Part shown: positions 24,000 to 34,505 of the stretch, in pieces
How the letters are laid out: every line of letters begins with the position of its first letter
Position numbering within the stretch: the first letter of the stretch is position 1
From: Gammaproteobacteria bacterium
GTDB taxonomy: Bacteria; Pseudomonadota; Gammaproteobacteria; JAKEHO01
Reading direction: 5' to 3'
Assembly: GCA_022614965.1 (NCBI GenBank)
Contig: JAKEHO010000002.1
Location: 1 to 46,560, forward strand
DNA length: 46,560 bases
Made by a program: the position numbers and the translations under genes
Notes under the pieces: generated by a model
Databases searched by the model: none
Told to the model about the DNA's origin: nothing
Seen by the model: the letters and a program-made list of their open reading frames with translations, nothing else

Positions 24000-24865
24000 G
24001 CGAGGAGCGACCTAGTGAAGGCTCAAGCTCGCGATCCTGGTTCGAGCGCTTGAGCCATGTGCTCAGCGGTGAGCCGCAGGACCGGCAAGATTTAATCGAC
24101 CTTCTCCGCGCTGCTGAGCAACGTAACATCTTGCATGGGGATGCCCTTCCAATGATTGAAGGGGCGCTCCAGGTCTCAGACATGCAAGTCCGTGACATCA
24201 TGGTTCCTCGCGTACAAATGGTTGTCGTCAACCACGATGCTAAGCCCAAAGATTTCTTGCCTACTGTGATCGAATCTGGGCATTCGCGATTCCCGGTGAT
24301 TGGCGATGATGTGGACGAGGTAGTCGGCATCCTTCTCGCCAAAGACCTTCTAGCTTATATGGCCAAGCGCGAGGATCGAGCGTTTAACATTCGCGACGTA
24401 ATGCGTCCAACCTTTTTTGTGCCTGAAAGCAAGCGCTTAAACGTGCTACTTCGGGAATTTCGTTCAAGCCGCAATCACATGGCAATTGTCGTCAATGAAT
24501 ATAGCGGCGTTTCGGGCTTAGTTACGATAGAAGATATCATCGAAGAGATCGTCGGTGAGATCGAGGATGAACATGATATTGATGAGGAAGATTTCATTAA
24601 ACAACATGGAAAGAATAGGTATACCGTAAAAGCGCTTACGCCCATTGAAGACTTTAATAAGTACTTCCATACCAATTTTAGTGATGACGAATACGACACA
24701 GTTGGCGGACTTATGTTGAGCGCCTTTGGGCACCTGCCAAAACGTGGAGAGACATTGGATTATGGTGGCTTCAACGTTCAAGTGTTGCGGGCAGATAAAC
24801 GGCGCATTCAGTTGTTACGACTGACTAAGTTAGAAACCGAGAACGTGCTAGGTGAAGCCAGTTGA
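23996..24865 (+). CDS. corC: CBS-domain protein of the CorC/YbeX family
   Basis: A 289-residue cytoplasmic protein. It has an N-terminal linker, then a CBS pair at about 65-190 (VRDIMVPRVQMVVV...HSRFPVIGDDVDEVVGILLAKDLL; NHMAIVVNEYSGVSGLVTIEDIIEEIVGEIEDEHD). A C-terminal CorC/HlyC transporter-associated domain follows (about 205-285, DDEYDTVGGLMLSAFGHLP). It is linked to magnesium/cobalt homeostasis and, through its constant neighbourhood with ybeY, to ribosome function. It overlaps ybeY by ATGA. Confidence 0.93.
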   Translation: MSEERPSEGSSSRSWFERLSHVLSGEPQDRQDLIDLLRAAEQRNILHGDALPMIEGALQVSDMQVRDIMVPRVQMVVVNHDAKPKDFLPTVIESGHSRFPVIGDDVDEVVGILLAKDLLAYMAKREDRAFNIRDVMRPTFFVPESKRLNVLLREFRSSRNHMAIVVNEYSGVSGLVTIEDIIEEIVGEIEDEHDIDEEDFIKQHGKNRYTVKALTPIEDFNKYFHTNFSDDEYDTVGGLMLSAFGHLPKRGETLDYGGFNVQVLRADKRRIQLLRLTKLETENVLGEAS

Positions 24866-24979
24866 TAGCGCACCCAAGCGGAGAGCAGATAGCCACCTGT
24901 TTCTGTCCGTAAGGAATGGCTAAGGCCGCCGAAGTGCCCGCCCCGTTTTGACTAACGAGAACTCAATGCGAATAGTGCG

Positions 24980-26488
24980 TTGGTAACGCTGACTCCACGG
25001 CGGGGTGCATACTTTCATGACGCAATTGCGCTGCTCGCAGGCGCAGTCCTGCCTCTCGCCTTCGCGCCCTTCGGCTGGTTTCCTGTAGCTGTCATCTCGC
25101 CCGCTGTACTCTTCCTAACGTGGCTAAATGTTTCTCCTTGGCGGGCCTGCTGGCGCGGGTGGCTTTATGGGATGGGAATGTTTGGTGTTGGTGTTTACTG
25201 GCTGCACATCAGCATCTACCAATTTGGCGGTCTTAATCTGCCATTTGCACTCTTGTTGACTTATTTGTTGGTCGCCTACCTCGCCTGCTATCCCGCCATC
25301 GTTGGTTACGTGACCAAACGTTTATCGGGTGCGAGTGAGGCAGTGTGCTTGCTTGTTGTGGTACCCGCCACGTGGGCCCTGGTCGAATGGCTACGTGGAT
25401 GGATACTAACCGGTTTTCCCTGGCTTAATCTCGGATACAGTCAAATAGACGCCCCCCTTGCCGCGCTAGCGCCGCTCGTTGGCGTATATGGGGTCAGTTG
25501 GGCAGTAGCCGTCAGTGCCGGGCTACTTGCCTACGCGATGTGCCGTAGCCTTAGGCAGTGTGTGTATCCTCTTTCTGCACTCGCACTCATATGGGGGGGT
25601 GCGTTTCTATTGGGACGGATCTCATGGACAGAGCCAACCGGGGAGACGCTCAACGTAGCGTTGTTACAGGGCAATATTGCACAGCAGCTCAAGTGGCAAC
25701 CTGAGGAGCTTCGAAGGACGATTAGGCTTTATCAGGCCCTGACAGACACATATTGGGGCGAAGATCTCATCATCTGGCCAGAGGCAGCAATCCCGGCTTT
25801 CTATGACTCTGCAATGCCGGTGATCGTGGCACTACAATCGCAAGCTCGCCTCAATGGGACGGATTTGCTAATCGGTATACCTTTTGCTGATCCGGACGGT
25901 TTACGTTATTACAACAGTGTCGTCGCGATCGGCAGCCACCCAGGCGTCTATCACAAACGGCATCTCGTGCCTTTCGGCGAATACACACCTCTTAGGCAGT
26001 GGCTACAACGGCTGGCAGAGGCCCTGGCGATTCCGTTGTCCAGCTTCAGCGCCGGTCCAGTCAATCAGCCGCTGCTACGCTCGGCGGGTCACCTTGTCAG
26101 TGTGTCTATCTGCTATGAGATCATTTTTGGAGAGGAGATTATCAAGGCGCTGCCCGAAGCGGCATTTTTGGTCAATGTAAGCAATGATGCTTGGTTTGGG
26201 GACTCCATTGGACCTCGTCAGCATTTTGAGATGGCGCGGATGCGCGCGTTGGAGGCAGGCCGTTATCTATTGCGCGCAACAAATACAGGTGTCACTGCGG
26301 TTGTCAATGAACAGGGCGCTGTCCTCGCGCGCGCGCCACAGTTCAAGACTGACTCTTTGCTCGCTGACGTCGGCCTGTATGAAGGCTTAACTCCCTACGC
26401 CCGGACAGGTAACGTGGCCTTTGTGCTGGCTGCTTTTCTCGTGCTTGGTTTGGCCGTATTGGGGCATCGAACATCCTTGAGGAGGTAG
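24980..26488 (+). CDS. lnt: Apolipoprotein N-acyltransferase
   Basis: A 502-residue inner-membrane enzyme that adds the third acyl chain to lipoproteins. The N-terminal half has about six membrane helices. The C-terminal half is a periplasmic nitrilase domain with the triad Glu268 (WPEAAIP), Lys326 (YHKRHLVPFGEY) and Cys378 (SICYEIIFGE), then LVNVSNDAWFGDS and a final membrane helix. The open frame starts at a TTG (24980). No better in-frame start is seen, so the exact N-terminus is uncertain. It ends the miaB cluster, 114 bp after corC. Confidence 0.95.
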   Translation: MVTLTPRRGAYFHDAIALLAGAVLPLAFAPFGWFPVAVISPAVLFLTWLNVSPWRACWRGWLYGMGMFGVGVYWLHISIYQFGGLNLPFALLLTYLLVAYLACYPAIVGYVTKRLSGASEAVCLLVVVPATWALVEWLRGWILTGFPWLNLGYSQIDAPLAALAPLVGVYGVSWAVAVSAGLLAYAMCRSLRQCVYPLSALALIWGGAFLLGRISWTEPTGETLNVALLQGNIAQQLKWQPEELRRTIRLYQALTDTYWGEDLIIWPEAAIPAFYDSAMPVIVALQSQARLNGTDLLIGIPFADPDGLRYYNSVVAIGSHPGVYHKRHLVPFGEYTPLRQWLQRLAEALAIPLSSFSAGPVNQPLLRSAGHLVSVSICYEIIFGEEIIKALPEAAFLVNVSNDAWFGDSIGPRQHFEMARMRALEAGRYLLRATNTGVTAVVNEQGAVLARAPQFKTDSLLADVGLYEGLTPYARTGNVAFVLAAFLVLGLAVLGHRTSLRR

Positions 26489-26587
26489 AGGGAAACGTTT
26501 TTCATGGGCATTGACCTCAGGAAAAACTCATATGGTTAACCATGGGATCCGAAGTTTTGAGCCAGTGAGCCTCAGACGGGGAACAAA

Positions 26588-27652
26588 TCAGGCATGATAG
26601 GCGGGGCTTAGTTCATGTATGGCCTGAATAAGGACCTCAACATGTTCTGGCTTAGTTTCTGCAAGGACGCCGTGCCCGAGGTTAAAGATATGGCCAGCGC
26701 CCTGCCCGTAGCTTCCCAGGATTGCCTTGACCTCTTCCCGGATCCGGTCGGGTGAGGCTAAAAGGATCATTGGATCCATATTCCCCTGTAGCGCAACATG
26801 CTGGCCCACCCTTTGCCGTGCGGCACCGATGTCCAGAGTCCAGTCGAGCCCGATCGCATCGCAGCCGCTATCTGCCATAGCATCGAGCCAAGCCCCTCCG
26901 CCTTTCGTGAAAAGGATGACTGGCACCGCTGAATTTTTATTGTTCGTGTTCAGTCTTTGTATCACGCGACGCGAATAGGCAAGCGAAAAGTCGAGATAGC
27001 CTGAGGTAGTTAGCACCCCTCCCCAGGTATCGAAGATCATCACGACCTCGGCTCCCGCAGCGACTTGGGCGTTGAGACAGCGAGCCACAGCATTGGCCAG
27101 GATCTCGAGCAGCCGATGCATCACGTTGGGTTGCTCATACGCGAGGCCCTTTACCTGTCGAAAATCCTTACTCGCGTGACCCTCGACCATATAGGTAGCC
27201 AGGGTCCAGGGGCTGCCGGCGAAGCCGATCAGCGGCACGCGCCTGTCCAGTTCTTGCCGGACCAAGCGGATGGTGTCCATGACATAACGGAGTTCCTTTT
27301 CGGGATCCGGCACGCCAAGTGCCCGGATCGCTCTTTCTGAGCGTAACGGGTGCTTGAATCGGGGGCCGTCCCCGTCGGTGATCGACAGGCCAAGCCCCAT
27401 CGCGTGCGGTATCGTCAGGATGTCCGAGAACAGGATGGCGGCGTCGAGGGGAAATCGAGACAGCGGCTGCAAGGTCACTTCGCAGGCGAGCTCTGGGGTG
27501 GTGCAGAGCGTCATGAAATCACCCGCTCGGCTGCGCGTCGCTTGGTATTCTGGTAAGTAACGGCCCGCCTGGCGCATCAGCCAAACTGGTGTCCGGTCTA
27601 CGGGGTGTCGCCGGAGGGCACGCAACAGGCGCTGGTTTTTTAAATCCGTCAT
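26588..27652 (-). CDS. hemE: Uroporphyrinogen decarboxylase
   Basis: A 354-residue cytoplasmic haem-pathway enzyme converting uroporphyrinogen III to coproporphyrinogen III. Substrate-binding [10 protein letters not shown] starts at residue 27, and the catalytic Asp77 lies in [29 protein letters not shown] and FNLGHGV complete the signature. Length is normal. It is convergent with lnt and separated from the dgt gene by 325 bp. Confidence 0.97.
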   Translation of the reverse strand: MTDLKNQRLLRALRRHPVDRTPVWLMRQAGRYLPEYQATRSRAGDFMTLCTTPELACEVTLQPLSRFPLDAAILFSDILTIPHAMGLGLSITDGDGPRFKHPLRSERAIRALGVPDPEKELRYVMDTIRLVRQELDRRVPLIGFAGSPWTLATYMVEGHASKDFRQVKGLAYEQPNVMHRLLEILANAVARCLNAQVAAGAEVVMIFDTWGGVLTTSGYLDFSLAYSRRVIQRLNTNNKNSAVPVILFTKGGGAWLDAMADSGCDAIGLDWTLDIGAARQRVGQHVALQGNMDPMILLASPDRIREEVKAILGSYGQGAGHIFNLGHGVLAETKPEHVEVLIQAIHELSPAYHA

Positions 27653-27977
27653 TAGGCCCTCAGCTTGGTGGTCGGAGTGTGGTCAGCCATCGCAAGAGGA
27701 ATACCTGCCGGGCTCACGTGAGGAGGCAGGCCGTGGGTGATATTTGGCAGATATCGTCATTTTGGTACAGATTACTGCATAGTCGTGTCAGGATCCTATG
27801 GTAGGGATTTCCGTTTGGTTGCGCTTAGCCGTTCTGCTTTGCCGCTTCGATGGTTGGCAACGGCCGGACGGATCGCCTGTTGGATGCCCGGAGAGTCGCC
27901 CGGTTGTTCTTCCCAAGTAGGTAGCGGGCTGGGGCAGAGGGTTCCCCTGTGGTATTCCCACGTTTTTCCAATCCGCC
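27653..27977. other. Intergenic region between dgt and hemE
   Basis: Contains the hemE upstream region. A 40-codon plus-strand frame from ATG 27798 and a longer overlapping frame running into dgt antisense are present, but neither has a recognised protein. I see no clear structural RNA. Confidence 0.4.
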
Positions 27978-29135
27978 TCAGATCACGGTCGTTGGATCCG
28001 CGATCCGCCCATATTCAAGCATCGCGTAGCGATCGGTCATCCCAGCAATATAATCTGCGACTGCACGGGCGCGCCCGGCTTCGTCCCCGGCTTCGCGTTC
28101 TAAGCGCCGTGTGCTGATGCGCACAGCTGCAGGGAGCAGGTCAACATCACGCATGAAGGCATCGAAAAGGGTCCGAATGATTGCTTGGGCCTTAACAGCC
28201 ATGCGATGAACGTGGCGATGCCGGTAAAGGTGCTTGCGGAGAAAGCGCTTTAGTTCCAGTTGCATCTCGCGCATATCGCCGCTGAAGGTAACCAGTGGTT
28301 TCCCTGCGGCACGCACCGCGTCAATGTTGGGGGCGTCGAATGCTTCCACGCCCTTCCGGGTAATTTCAATGAGATCGGTTACCTGTTGATTAATCATCCG
28401 CCGGATCACTTCGTGAATCACGCGCCGTTTCGGGAGGTCTGGCCAACACTTCACGACCTCAGCATATTGTTCTCCAAATAAGGGGACCTCGCAGAGTTGC
28501 TCGACATTAAGCAGCCTCGCGCGAAGGCCGTCATCGACATCATGGTTGTTGTAGGCTATCTCGTCTGCGAGGTTGCAGAGTTGCGCTTCAAGGCCGGGCT
28601 GTTGTTGATCGATAAATCGGCGTCCAACCTCGCCAAGCTTAGATGCATCTTGGAGCGAGCAGTGTTTGAGGATCCCTTCACGGGTCTCAAACGTGAGATT
28701 CAGACCAGGGAACTCCGGATATCGCTCCTCGAGGACATCTACAACGCGCAGGGATTGTAAATTGTGCTCAAATCCCCCGAAATTACTCATGCACTCGTTA
28801 AGGGCGTCCTGACCAGAATGCCCAAATGGTGTATGTCCGAGGTCGTGCGCTAGCGCAACTGCCTCCGTCAGATCTTCGTTGAGTCTTAAAGCTCGTGCGA
28901 TAGTTCGCCCGATTTGTGCCACTTCGATCGAATGCGTAAGTCTGGTGCGAAACATGTCGCCTTCGTGATTAACGAATACTTGCGTCTTGTATTCGAGACG
29001 GCGAAACGCGGCGGAATGGATGATGCGATCACGATCGCGTTGATATTCGTCGCGATACACAGCAACAGGTTCCTTATACACTCGACCGCGGGATACCTGT
29101 TGACTGGCAGCATACGGCGCCAGATCATGCATCAT
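27978..29135 (-). CDS. dgt: dGTPase-like deoxynucleoside triphosphate triphosphohydrolase
   Basis: A 385-residue HD-domain protein of the short bacterial dGTPase-like subfamily, which removes triphosphate from dNTPs. Metal-binding residues are visible: His68 (RLTHSIEV), His97-Asp98 ([15 protein letters not shown]) and a later Asp in [13 protein letters not shown]. The N-terminal SRGRVYKEP...[20 protein letters not shown] is typical. It overlaps the aroB stop by ATGA and is the last gene of an aroK-aroB-dgt unit. Confidence 0.92.
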   Translation of the reverse strand: MMHDLAPYAASQQVSRGRVYKEPVAVYRDEYQRDRDRIIHSAAFRRLEYKTQVFVNHEGDMFRTRLTHSIEVAQIGRTIARALRLNEDLTEAVALAHDLGHTPFGHSGQDALNECMSNFGGFEHNLQSLRVVDVLEERYPEFPGLNLTFETREGILKHCSLQDASKLGEVGRRFIDQQQPGLEAQLCNLADEIAYNNHDVDDGLRARLLNVEQLCEVPLFGEQYAEVVKCWPDLPKRRVIHEVIRRMINQQVTDLIEITRKGVEAFDAPNIDAVRAAGKPLVTFSGDMREMQLELKRFLRKHLYRHRHVHRMAVKAQAIIRTLFDAFMRDVDLLPAAVRISTRRLEREAGDEAGRARAVADYIAGMTDRYAMLEYGRIADPTTVI

Positions 29136-30226
29136 GCGACCTCTGGAACTGCACGACAGTGGGAAAGAGTTTCCTTTAATTCGACCATGTCGAAATCAGA
29201 AGTCACAATGCCCTTGCCAATATCTTGCAAAAGGACCAACCGTAAGGAATCATCCCTTACCTTTTTATCTACAGACATCAGCTCTAACATGCGCGCAGAT
29301 GTTATCGTGTGTGGCGCTCTAACCGGAAGGTGTGCTTGGTTGATAAGCGCCTCGATGCGAATAACCTTGGCGTGATCAAGCCACCCGAGGCGGGAAGATA
29401 GATCAGCCGCCATGTAAATACCTGCGGCAACGGCCTCGCCGTGAAGCCACGTTCCATAACCGAGACCAGTCTCGATCGCATGTGCAAAAGTATGACCTAG
29501 ATTGAGTAGCGCACGGACGTCGGCTTCGCGTTCATCAGCCGCGACCACGTTGGCCTTGTGTTGGCACGAGCGCTCGATGGCATAGGCAAGGGCATCAGGG
29601 TTACGCTCAAGGAGTGCGTGTATGTTGCCCTCTAGCCATTCAAAAAATGAATGATCCCGAATGAGTCCATATTTTATGATTTCAGATAACCCGGCACAGA
29701 ACTCCCTATCGCTTAATGTGCGAAGTGTTCGCGTGTCGGCGATCACACATAGCGGTTGATGGAACGCGCCGATCATGTTCTTGCCCAAGGGGTGATTGAC
29801 AGCGGTTTTGCCCCCCACCGACGCGTCGACCTGGGCCAGCAAGGTGGTTGGGATCTGTATGTAGTCTATCCCTCGTTGATAACAGGCCGCAGCAAAGCCG
29901 GTCATATCGCCTATGACCCCACCTCCCAGAGCAACCAGCGTGCTTGTGCGCCCAAATTGATATTCGAGCAGGGCCGTGATGATCCTGTTCATTACGTCCA
30001 AGTTTTTGTGTTCCTCACCAACGGGTAACAGTATTGATTCGGCCGTGAAAGCTCTAAGCGCATTCATTACAGTGCCCAGGTACAAGGGAGCTATCGTAGT
30101 GTCTGTCACTACCATAACCTTCTGACCCTTGATGTGACCTGCCATGAGATCCCGACGCCCAATCAAGTGCTCGCCGATGTGGATCGGATAACTCCGATCT
30201 CCCAGTTTAACCATGACTGTTTTCAT
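29132..30226 (-). CDS. aroB: 3-dehydroquinate synthase
   Basis: Second step of the shikimate pathway, in the cytoplasm. It has about 364 residues from the ATG at 30226, chosen because it overlaps the aroK stop by ATGA; a TTG seven codons earlier is possible. The NAD-binding region is [13 protein letters not shown]. Zinc-ligand regions are [20 protein letters not shown] and WLHGEAVA. The [20 protein letters not shown] block is intact. Confidence 0.96.
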   Translation of the reverse strand: MKTVMVKLGDRSYPIHIGEHLIGRRDLMAGHIKGQKVMVVTDTTIAPLYLGTVMNALRAFTAESILLPVGEEHKNLDVMNRIITALLEYQFGRTSTLVALGGGVIGDMTGFAAACYQRGIDYIQIPTTLLAQVDASVGGKTAVNHPLGKNMIGAFHQPLCVIADTRTLRTLSDREFCAGLSEIIKYGLIRDHSFFEWLEGNIHALLERNPDALAYAIERSCQHKANVVAADEREADVRALLNLGHTFAHAIETGLGYGTWLHGEAVAAGIYMAADLSSRLGWLDHAKVIRIEALINQAHLPVRAPHTITSARMLELMSVDKKVRDDSLRLVLLQDIGKGIVTSDFDMVELKETLSHCRAVPEVA

Positions 30227-30741
30227 TGGATTGCTCGATGCTGACAAATCTCATTCACCACTCGTCGTACTGTACGGCGGCCCGTTTCGACAATCAAATC
30301 CGCAACGTCACGATACAGAGGATCCCGTTTCTCAATTAGATGTTCCATCTTCTGCCTCGGGTCTTCATTTTGTAGCAATGGGCGTTTCCGGTCCAGAAAA
30401 GTGCGCTCAAGGAGTTGTTCGATTGGAGCATGTAGATAGATGACGAACCCCCGGCTGACGAGCCGTGCCCGATTGTCGGGGTCGAGTACGGCACCACCCC
30501 CTGTCGCGAGCACAATGCCCTGTACCTGGGTTAATTCATCAATGATCTGCTTCTCCCGTTTGCGAAATCCTTCTTCGCCCTCAATCTCAAAGATAAAGGG
30601 AATGTCTACGCCAGTACGTTTTTCGATTTCTTGGTCGCTATCAAGGAATTCCAATTTAAGTTGTTTAGCAAGCTCGCGTCCGATCGTCGATTTGCCTGCG
30701 CCCATCGGACCAACAAGAAAGATATTATTGCGCCTAGCCAT
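30223..30741 (-). CDS. aroK: Shikimate kinase
   Basis: A 172-residue P-loop kinase that phosphorylates shikimate. Walker A GPMGAGKS is at 11-18, the Asp motif LDSDQEIE (Asp34, Asp36), substrate-loop GEEGFRKRE, and GGGAVLDP. It is the first gene of aroK-aroB-dgt, which follows pilQ in the usual gammaproteobacterial order but behind its own terminator. Confidence 0.96.
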   Translation of the reverse strand: MARRNNIFLVGPMGAGKSTIGRELAKQLKLEFLDSDQEIEKRTGVDIPFIFEIEGEEGFRKREKQIIDELTQVQGIVLATGGGAVLDPDNRARLVSRGFVIYLHAPIEQLLERTFLDRKRPLLQNEDPRQKMEHLIEKRDPLYRDVADLIVETGRRTVRRVVNEICQHRAIQ

Positions 30742-30968
30742 TACGCTTAGCTGAAATGAGATACGGAATATTAGAGTTCACATGACGAAAGATAACTTCA
30801 CTGATCGGTGTTTATGGGGCAGATATGCCAGTATTGCCTTTAGAAATCAAGCCTATATCCCAACGCCGCGGCCGGGATCAGATTGTCCTTGACCTTTGTT
30901 GCCTGGGGTTGAATGGTTCTGTTATCAGAGATTGGGATGGCGTTGCTCAAGGAAAATATGGGGCGAGC

Positions 30969-31000
30969 AAAAAAAAAGATGTGGCCCAGAGGACCACATC
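30969..31000 (-). terminator. Rho-independent terminator after pilQ
   Basis: On the minus strand a stem GATGTGGTCC / GGGCCACATC (one T-G wobble, loop TCT) is followed by nine T. It lies 38 bases after the pilQ stop and separates the pil operon from aroK. Confidence 0.88.
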
Positions 31001-31037
31001 AAGTCGCATTGACCCATCCATGGGTCTTACGTCATTC

Positions 31038-33185
31038 TTAGGTTTCGGCCTGCAAGGTCTCTTTAAGGATCTTAGGCGTCACGAAAATGAGCAGTTCAGC
31101 CCGCTGCTTTGATTGCAGCGTTCGTTTGAATAGGAAGCCGAAAAGAGGCAGGTCGCTGAACCAGGGTACGCGATCGATTGTCGTCTCTTGGTTTTGTGAG
31201 TAGACCCCTCCAAGGACCACCGTTTCGCCGTTGTCCACCAGCACCTGCGTGTTGACCTCCTTGGTATCAATCGGCGGTACGCCCAGGACCTCCGGGGCAC
31301 CACGCGTATCCTGATTGACTATAAGGTCGAGCAGAACACGGTCATCGGGCGTAATTTGGGGGGTAACCCGCAGTGACAGGACCGCCTTCTTGAACGAGAC
31401 GGATGTGGCACCACTGGAGGTTGCTTCCTGGTATGGAATTTCTTCACCCGTCTCGATCAGGGCCTCTTTTTGGTTCGCCGTGATGACCTTCGGGTTGGCA
31501 ATGTCTTCCGTTCGCCCTTCGGCGATCGCCGCGGACAGCTCGAGCTGCAGGAGCCAGGTCCCCACCTTACCAACGACTAGGCCAAGCGTCCCGGCCGGAT
31601 CGGCGACGGGCAGGTCGACGATAAGGTCTTCCAGTCCTGCTGTATTGAACCCGGTCGGGTCAAGATCCTGAAACACGCCGGGTTGCGTGCCGCCGGCGAC
31701 CGTAAAGGTTTCGACGGTGTTGGGATCCCTTGTGCGCCCGGCGAGGCCAAAGCGCACACCGATGTCCTTGGCAAAGTCCTCGCTGGCATTGACAATGCGT
31801 GACTCGATAAGCACCTGCCGTACCGGGATGTCAAGCTTCACGACCATCTCTCGTATGCTTTCCAGACTCGTTGCTACATCCTGTACGATGAGCGTGTTGG
31901 TGCGCTGATCGATGGTGACGTTACCCCGCTCTGACAGGAGGTTATTCGCTTCGGCCTTGATAAGAACTGCGATGTCCGAAGCCTTCGCGTAGTTAACCTG
32001 GATAAATTCCGTTCGTAAAGGAGCGAGCTCCTGGAGCTGCTTTTCTGCCTCGAGTTCTAGTTTCTCACGTGCCGCAATCTCTTCCTGGGGCGCAACCATG
32101 ATCACACTGCCGACTCTGCGCATGCCTAAGCCCTTTGACTTCAGGATGATGTCGAGTGCCTGATCCCAGGGTACGTTCTTCAGCCGCAGCGTGAGATTGC
32201 CCGTTACGGTATCGCTCGCCACCATGTTAAGACCCGTGAAATCGGCGATAAGCTGGAGTACCGCGCGTACCTCGATGTTTTGGAAGTTCAAAGACAGCCG
32301 CTCTCCGGTATACCCAAATTTCTCCTTTTTGATCGCTTCCTTCTGTGCCTCGGTGAGTGGCTTGACCTCGACGGTGAGGATCTCGTCCGACTGATAAGAC
32401 AGATAGTCGTAATTGTCAGTCGTCGTGCTGATGACCATACGCGCTCCATTTCCTAATGGACCGGTATCGACCTCTTTGACAGGCGTCGCAAAGTCGATCA
32501 CGTCGAGCCGCCTGTCTAATTGTTCTGGAAGGCTCGCATTGAGAAAATCAATTACGATATTCCCTGCTTGCTGATCGATATTGACGCCAATGGAGGGATC
32601 ACTTAGCGTGACGATCACCTTTGCTTCACCGCCTGTGCCGCGCCGGAAATCGATGTTCATGATACTCGGCCTGCCAGCCACCATCGGCATCGCGGCTGGG
32701 GCAGCTCCAGCTGCTTCAATTTCCGCGGGCAGACCGCTCGGGATGGCCTCCGCTGCCTGGGCAAGCGTCACCAGCACAGAATTTCCTTCAACACGCAAGT
32801 CATAAGGCACAAGCTGTGTGAGATTCACCACAACACGAGTGCGACCGCCGGCCTCAACCGCTGCTACACTGTGAGCCAAGCCGACGCCGATAGCTTGGCT
32901 CTTTATCTCTAGGTTAAGACTTGTGTCTGGGAAGTCGAGTGCGATCCTGGCTGGGTTGTCAATGCTAAAACTTAATGGTTCCTGTTCCGGCGGTGCAGAC
33001 AAATCTAGCTTTATTTGCACCTGATCACCCGGAAGCACTGAGTAGCTCATATTGTCCAAAGTCCTGCTGGCAGAATGAGCTACAGTCTGTAGACACAGCA
33101 GACACATCGCCACAGCCACGCGCGTAAGCCACCGGGCTATTGCGTTGGTCGTCATGTGTTCGTGTAACGCTATGGATGCAAACAT
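31038..33185 (-). CDS. pilQ: Type IV pilus secretin
   Basis: Forms the outer-membrane pore for the type IV pilus. It has about 715 residues from the ATG at 33185, which has GGTGGAG just upstream. A TTG 11 codons earlier would overlap pilP. An N-terminal signal (VAVAMCLLCLQTVAHSA) is followed by two AMIN peptidoglycan-binding domains with IALDFPDTSLNL and NIVIDFLNASLP. An STN/N0 domain comes next (LSLNFQNIEVRAVLQLIADF, VPWDQALDIILKSKGLGMR), then N1 (IKAEANNLLSERGNVTID). The C-terminal secretin domain has VLIESRIVNASEDFAKDIGV, EIPYQEAT and ETVVLGGVY. Confidence 0.96.
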   Translation of the reverse strand: MFASIALHEHMTTNAIARWLTRVAVAMCLLCLQTVAHSASRTLDNMSYSVLPGDQVQIKLDLSAPPEQEPLSFSIDNPARIALDFPDTSLNLEIKSQAIGVGLAHSVAAVEAGGRTRVVVNLTQLVPYDLRVEGNSVLVTLAQAAEAIPSGLPAEIEAAGAAPAAMPMVAGRPSIMNIDFRRGTGGEAKVIVTLSDPSIGVNIDQQAGNIVIDFLNASLPEQLDRRLDVIDFATPVKEVDTGPLGNGARMVISTTTDNYDYLSYQSDEILTVEVKPLTEAQKEAIKKEKFGYTGERLSLNFQNIEVRAVLQLIADFTGLNMVASDTVTGNLTLRLKNVPWDQALDIILKSKGLGMRRVGSVIMVAPQEEIAAREKLELEAEKQLQELAPLRTEFIQVNYAKASDIAVLIKAEANNLLSERGNVTIDQRTNTLIVQDVATSLESIREMVVKLDIPVRQVLIESRIVNASEDFAKDIGVRFGLAGRTRDPNTVETFTVAGGTQPGVFQDLDPTGFNTAGLEDLIVDLPVADPAGTLGLVVGKVGTWLLQLELSAAIAEGRTEDIANPKVITANQKEALIETGEEIPYQEATSSGATSVSFKKAVLSLRVTPQITPDDRVLLDLIVNQDTRGAPEVLGVPPIDTKEVNTQVLVDNGETVVLGGVYSQNQETTIDRVPWFSDLPLFGFLFKRTLQSKQRAELLIFVTPKILKETLQAET

Positions 33186-33210
33186 TGTCTCCACCCCTCT
33201 ATCCGTCAGG

Positions 33211-33768
33211 TTATTCAACCAGTGCTAGCGCCGCCTCGCGCTCTGTCCACCGGCCCTGGCTGTCCTGAATGATCTCTCGAAGCTCAATCCTGTCTTCGTA
33301 AATATTCGTGATCTTGCCAATATTGCGGCCCAGGTAATTGCCAACCTTGACCCGGTGAATTGTTCCATCTGGATCTAACACGATTCCCCAGTGCTCATTT
33401 GTGTCCTCCAAGAGGCCTACCATCCGCAGGCTATCGAGTTCAAACTGCTCGAGCTCCTCTCGATTCCTATTCTTTATTTCGTCGATGTATTTGTTGTTTT
33501 GTCCACTTGCCAACTCGGAGGCAATTTGTTCTAGGGGCTTCTCGTAGAATGGTACGAACGGATCCCGTGCGCCACTCGATTGATAGGTATAGGCTTCATA
33601 GGGTTTGATCTCGGGCAGCGGCTCTAACCGACCCCCTGGTCTCGCTTTGACCTCTTCTACCCAGTCTTCAAGATCGCTCATGTCCCGGGACACGCAACCG
33701 GCTGTCATGGTCAAGACCAGGCACAAGCCAAGGAGGGCTGACAACAGATCCTTAATATTCAGAGTCAT
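33211..33768 (-). CDS. pilP: Type IV pilus lipoprotein PilP
   Basis: A 185-residue lipoprotein with lipobox ending at Cys25 (TMTAGC). The PilP beta-domain is seen in RDPFVPF, LDSLRMVGLLEDTNEHWGIVLDPDGTIHRVKVGNYLGRNIGKI and DRIELREI. It links the inner-membrane PilMNO complex to the secretin. It overlaps pilO by ATGA. Confidence 0.93.
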   Translation of the reverse strand: MTLNIKDLLSALLGLCLVLTMTAGCVSRDMSDLEDWVEEVKARPGGRLEPLPEIKPYEAYTYQSSGARDPFVPFYEKPLEQIASELASGQNNKYIDEIKNRNREELEQFELDSLRMVGLLEDTNEHWGIVLDPDGTIHRVKVGNYLGRNIGKITNIYEDRIELREIIQDSQGRWTEREAALALVE

Positions 33769-34505
33769 TGATTACCCTCAGCCGGTTTGCCACCGCCCGG
33801 CGGCTTGGCATCGCCCTCCCGTTTGGCACCGCCCGCTGGTTTTGCACCACCTGCCCGCTTGGCAGCGCCCGCCGGCTTGGCGCCTTCCGAAGATTGCTCT
33901 TCTTCCTCGTCCATAGCGCGGTAGGTCTTTGCGGTTGCTGTCATCGTGAGCTCGCCTTCAGTGCCCTTCTCCTTCTTTGTATCCTTTACAATAATGATGT
34001 CGTGTTCCGTGACGATCCGGGGCAGCGCAGCGACACCACTCACAAATTCTCCCAACTCGTGATAGTCGCCTGCGACTTGAATTTTAATGGGCAGCTCGGC
34101 GTAAAATTCTGAAGGCTGTTCCTTTTGTGGTTGGAAAAGATCAAATTCAAGGCCACTGGCCAGCCCTGTCTGGGAAATGTCGACAAGCAAAGCGGCCACT
34201 TCCGTCTTGTTAGGCAGCTGGCGCAGCATGTCACCAAAGGACTGGGCCATCTCCTTCATCTGTTGTTGTAGGGCCTCCAGATTTGCCGCCTTTTGCTGTT
34301 TAATCTCGAAGGTTTTACGCAGTCCTGTTTCTCCCGTCTCCTTGGCCTCAGCCTGAATCAACTCATCTCGTTGCTTCTGCGTATCAAAATACCAAGCTGC
34401 ACCGAGGATGCCAGCGCAAGCTAGTGCAATCGCGCCAACCTTTGCGAGAACAGGCCAGTTGCCGATGTTTTGGAGCTCAAGATTTTTTAGATCAGACCAT
34501 TTCAT
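33765..34505 (-). CDS. pilO: Type IV pilus assembly protein PilO with an unusual repeat tail
   Basis: A 246-residue bitopic inner-membrane protein forming heterodimers with PilN. One membrane helix lies at about 20-41, followed by a coiled coil (ETGETGLRKTFEIKQQKAAN) and a ferredoxin-like periplasmic domain (LLVDISQTGLASGLEFDLF, IKIQVAGDYHELGEFVSGVA). After the normal family end, residues about 208-246 form a low-complexity tail made of AKPAGGA/KRAGGAK-type repeats rich in Lys, Pro, Gly and Ala. It overlaps pilN by ATGA. Confidence 0.92.
   Translation of the reverse strand: MKWSDLKNLELQNIGNWPVLAKVGAIALACAGILGAAWYFDTQKQRDELIQAEAKETGETGLRKTFEIKQQKAANLEALQQQMKEMAQSFGDMLRQLPNKTEVAALLVDISQTGLASGLEFDLFQPQKEQPSEFYAELPIKIQVAGDYHELGEFVSGVAALPRIVTEHDIIIVKDTKKEKGTEGELTMTATAKTYRAMDEEEEQSSEGAKPAGAAKRAGGAKPAGGAKREGDAKPPGGGKPAEGNQ

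Noticed and set aside
27737..28117. A plus-strand frame of 126 codons
   Set aside because: Its second half is antisense to dgt and the protein has no recognised feature.
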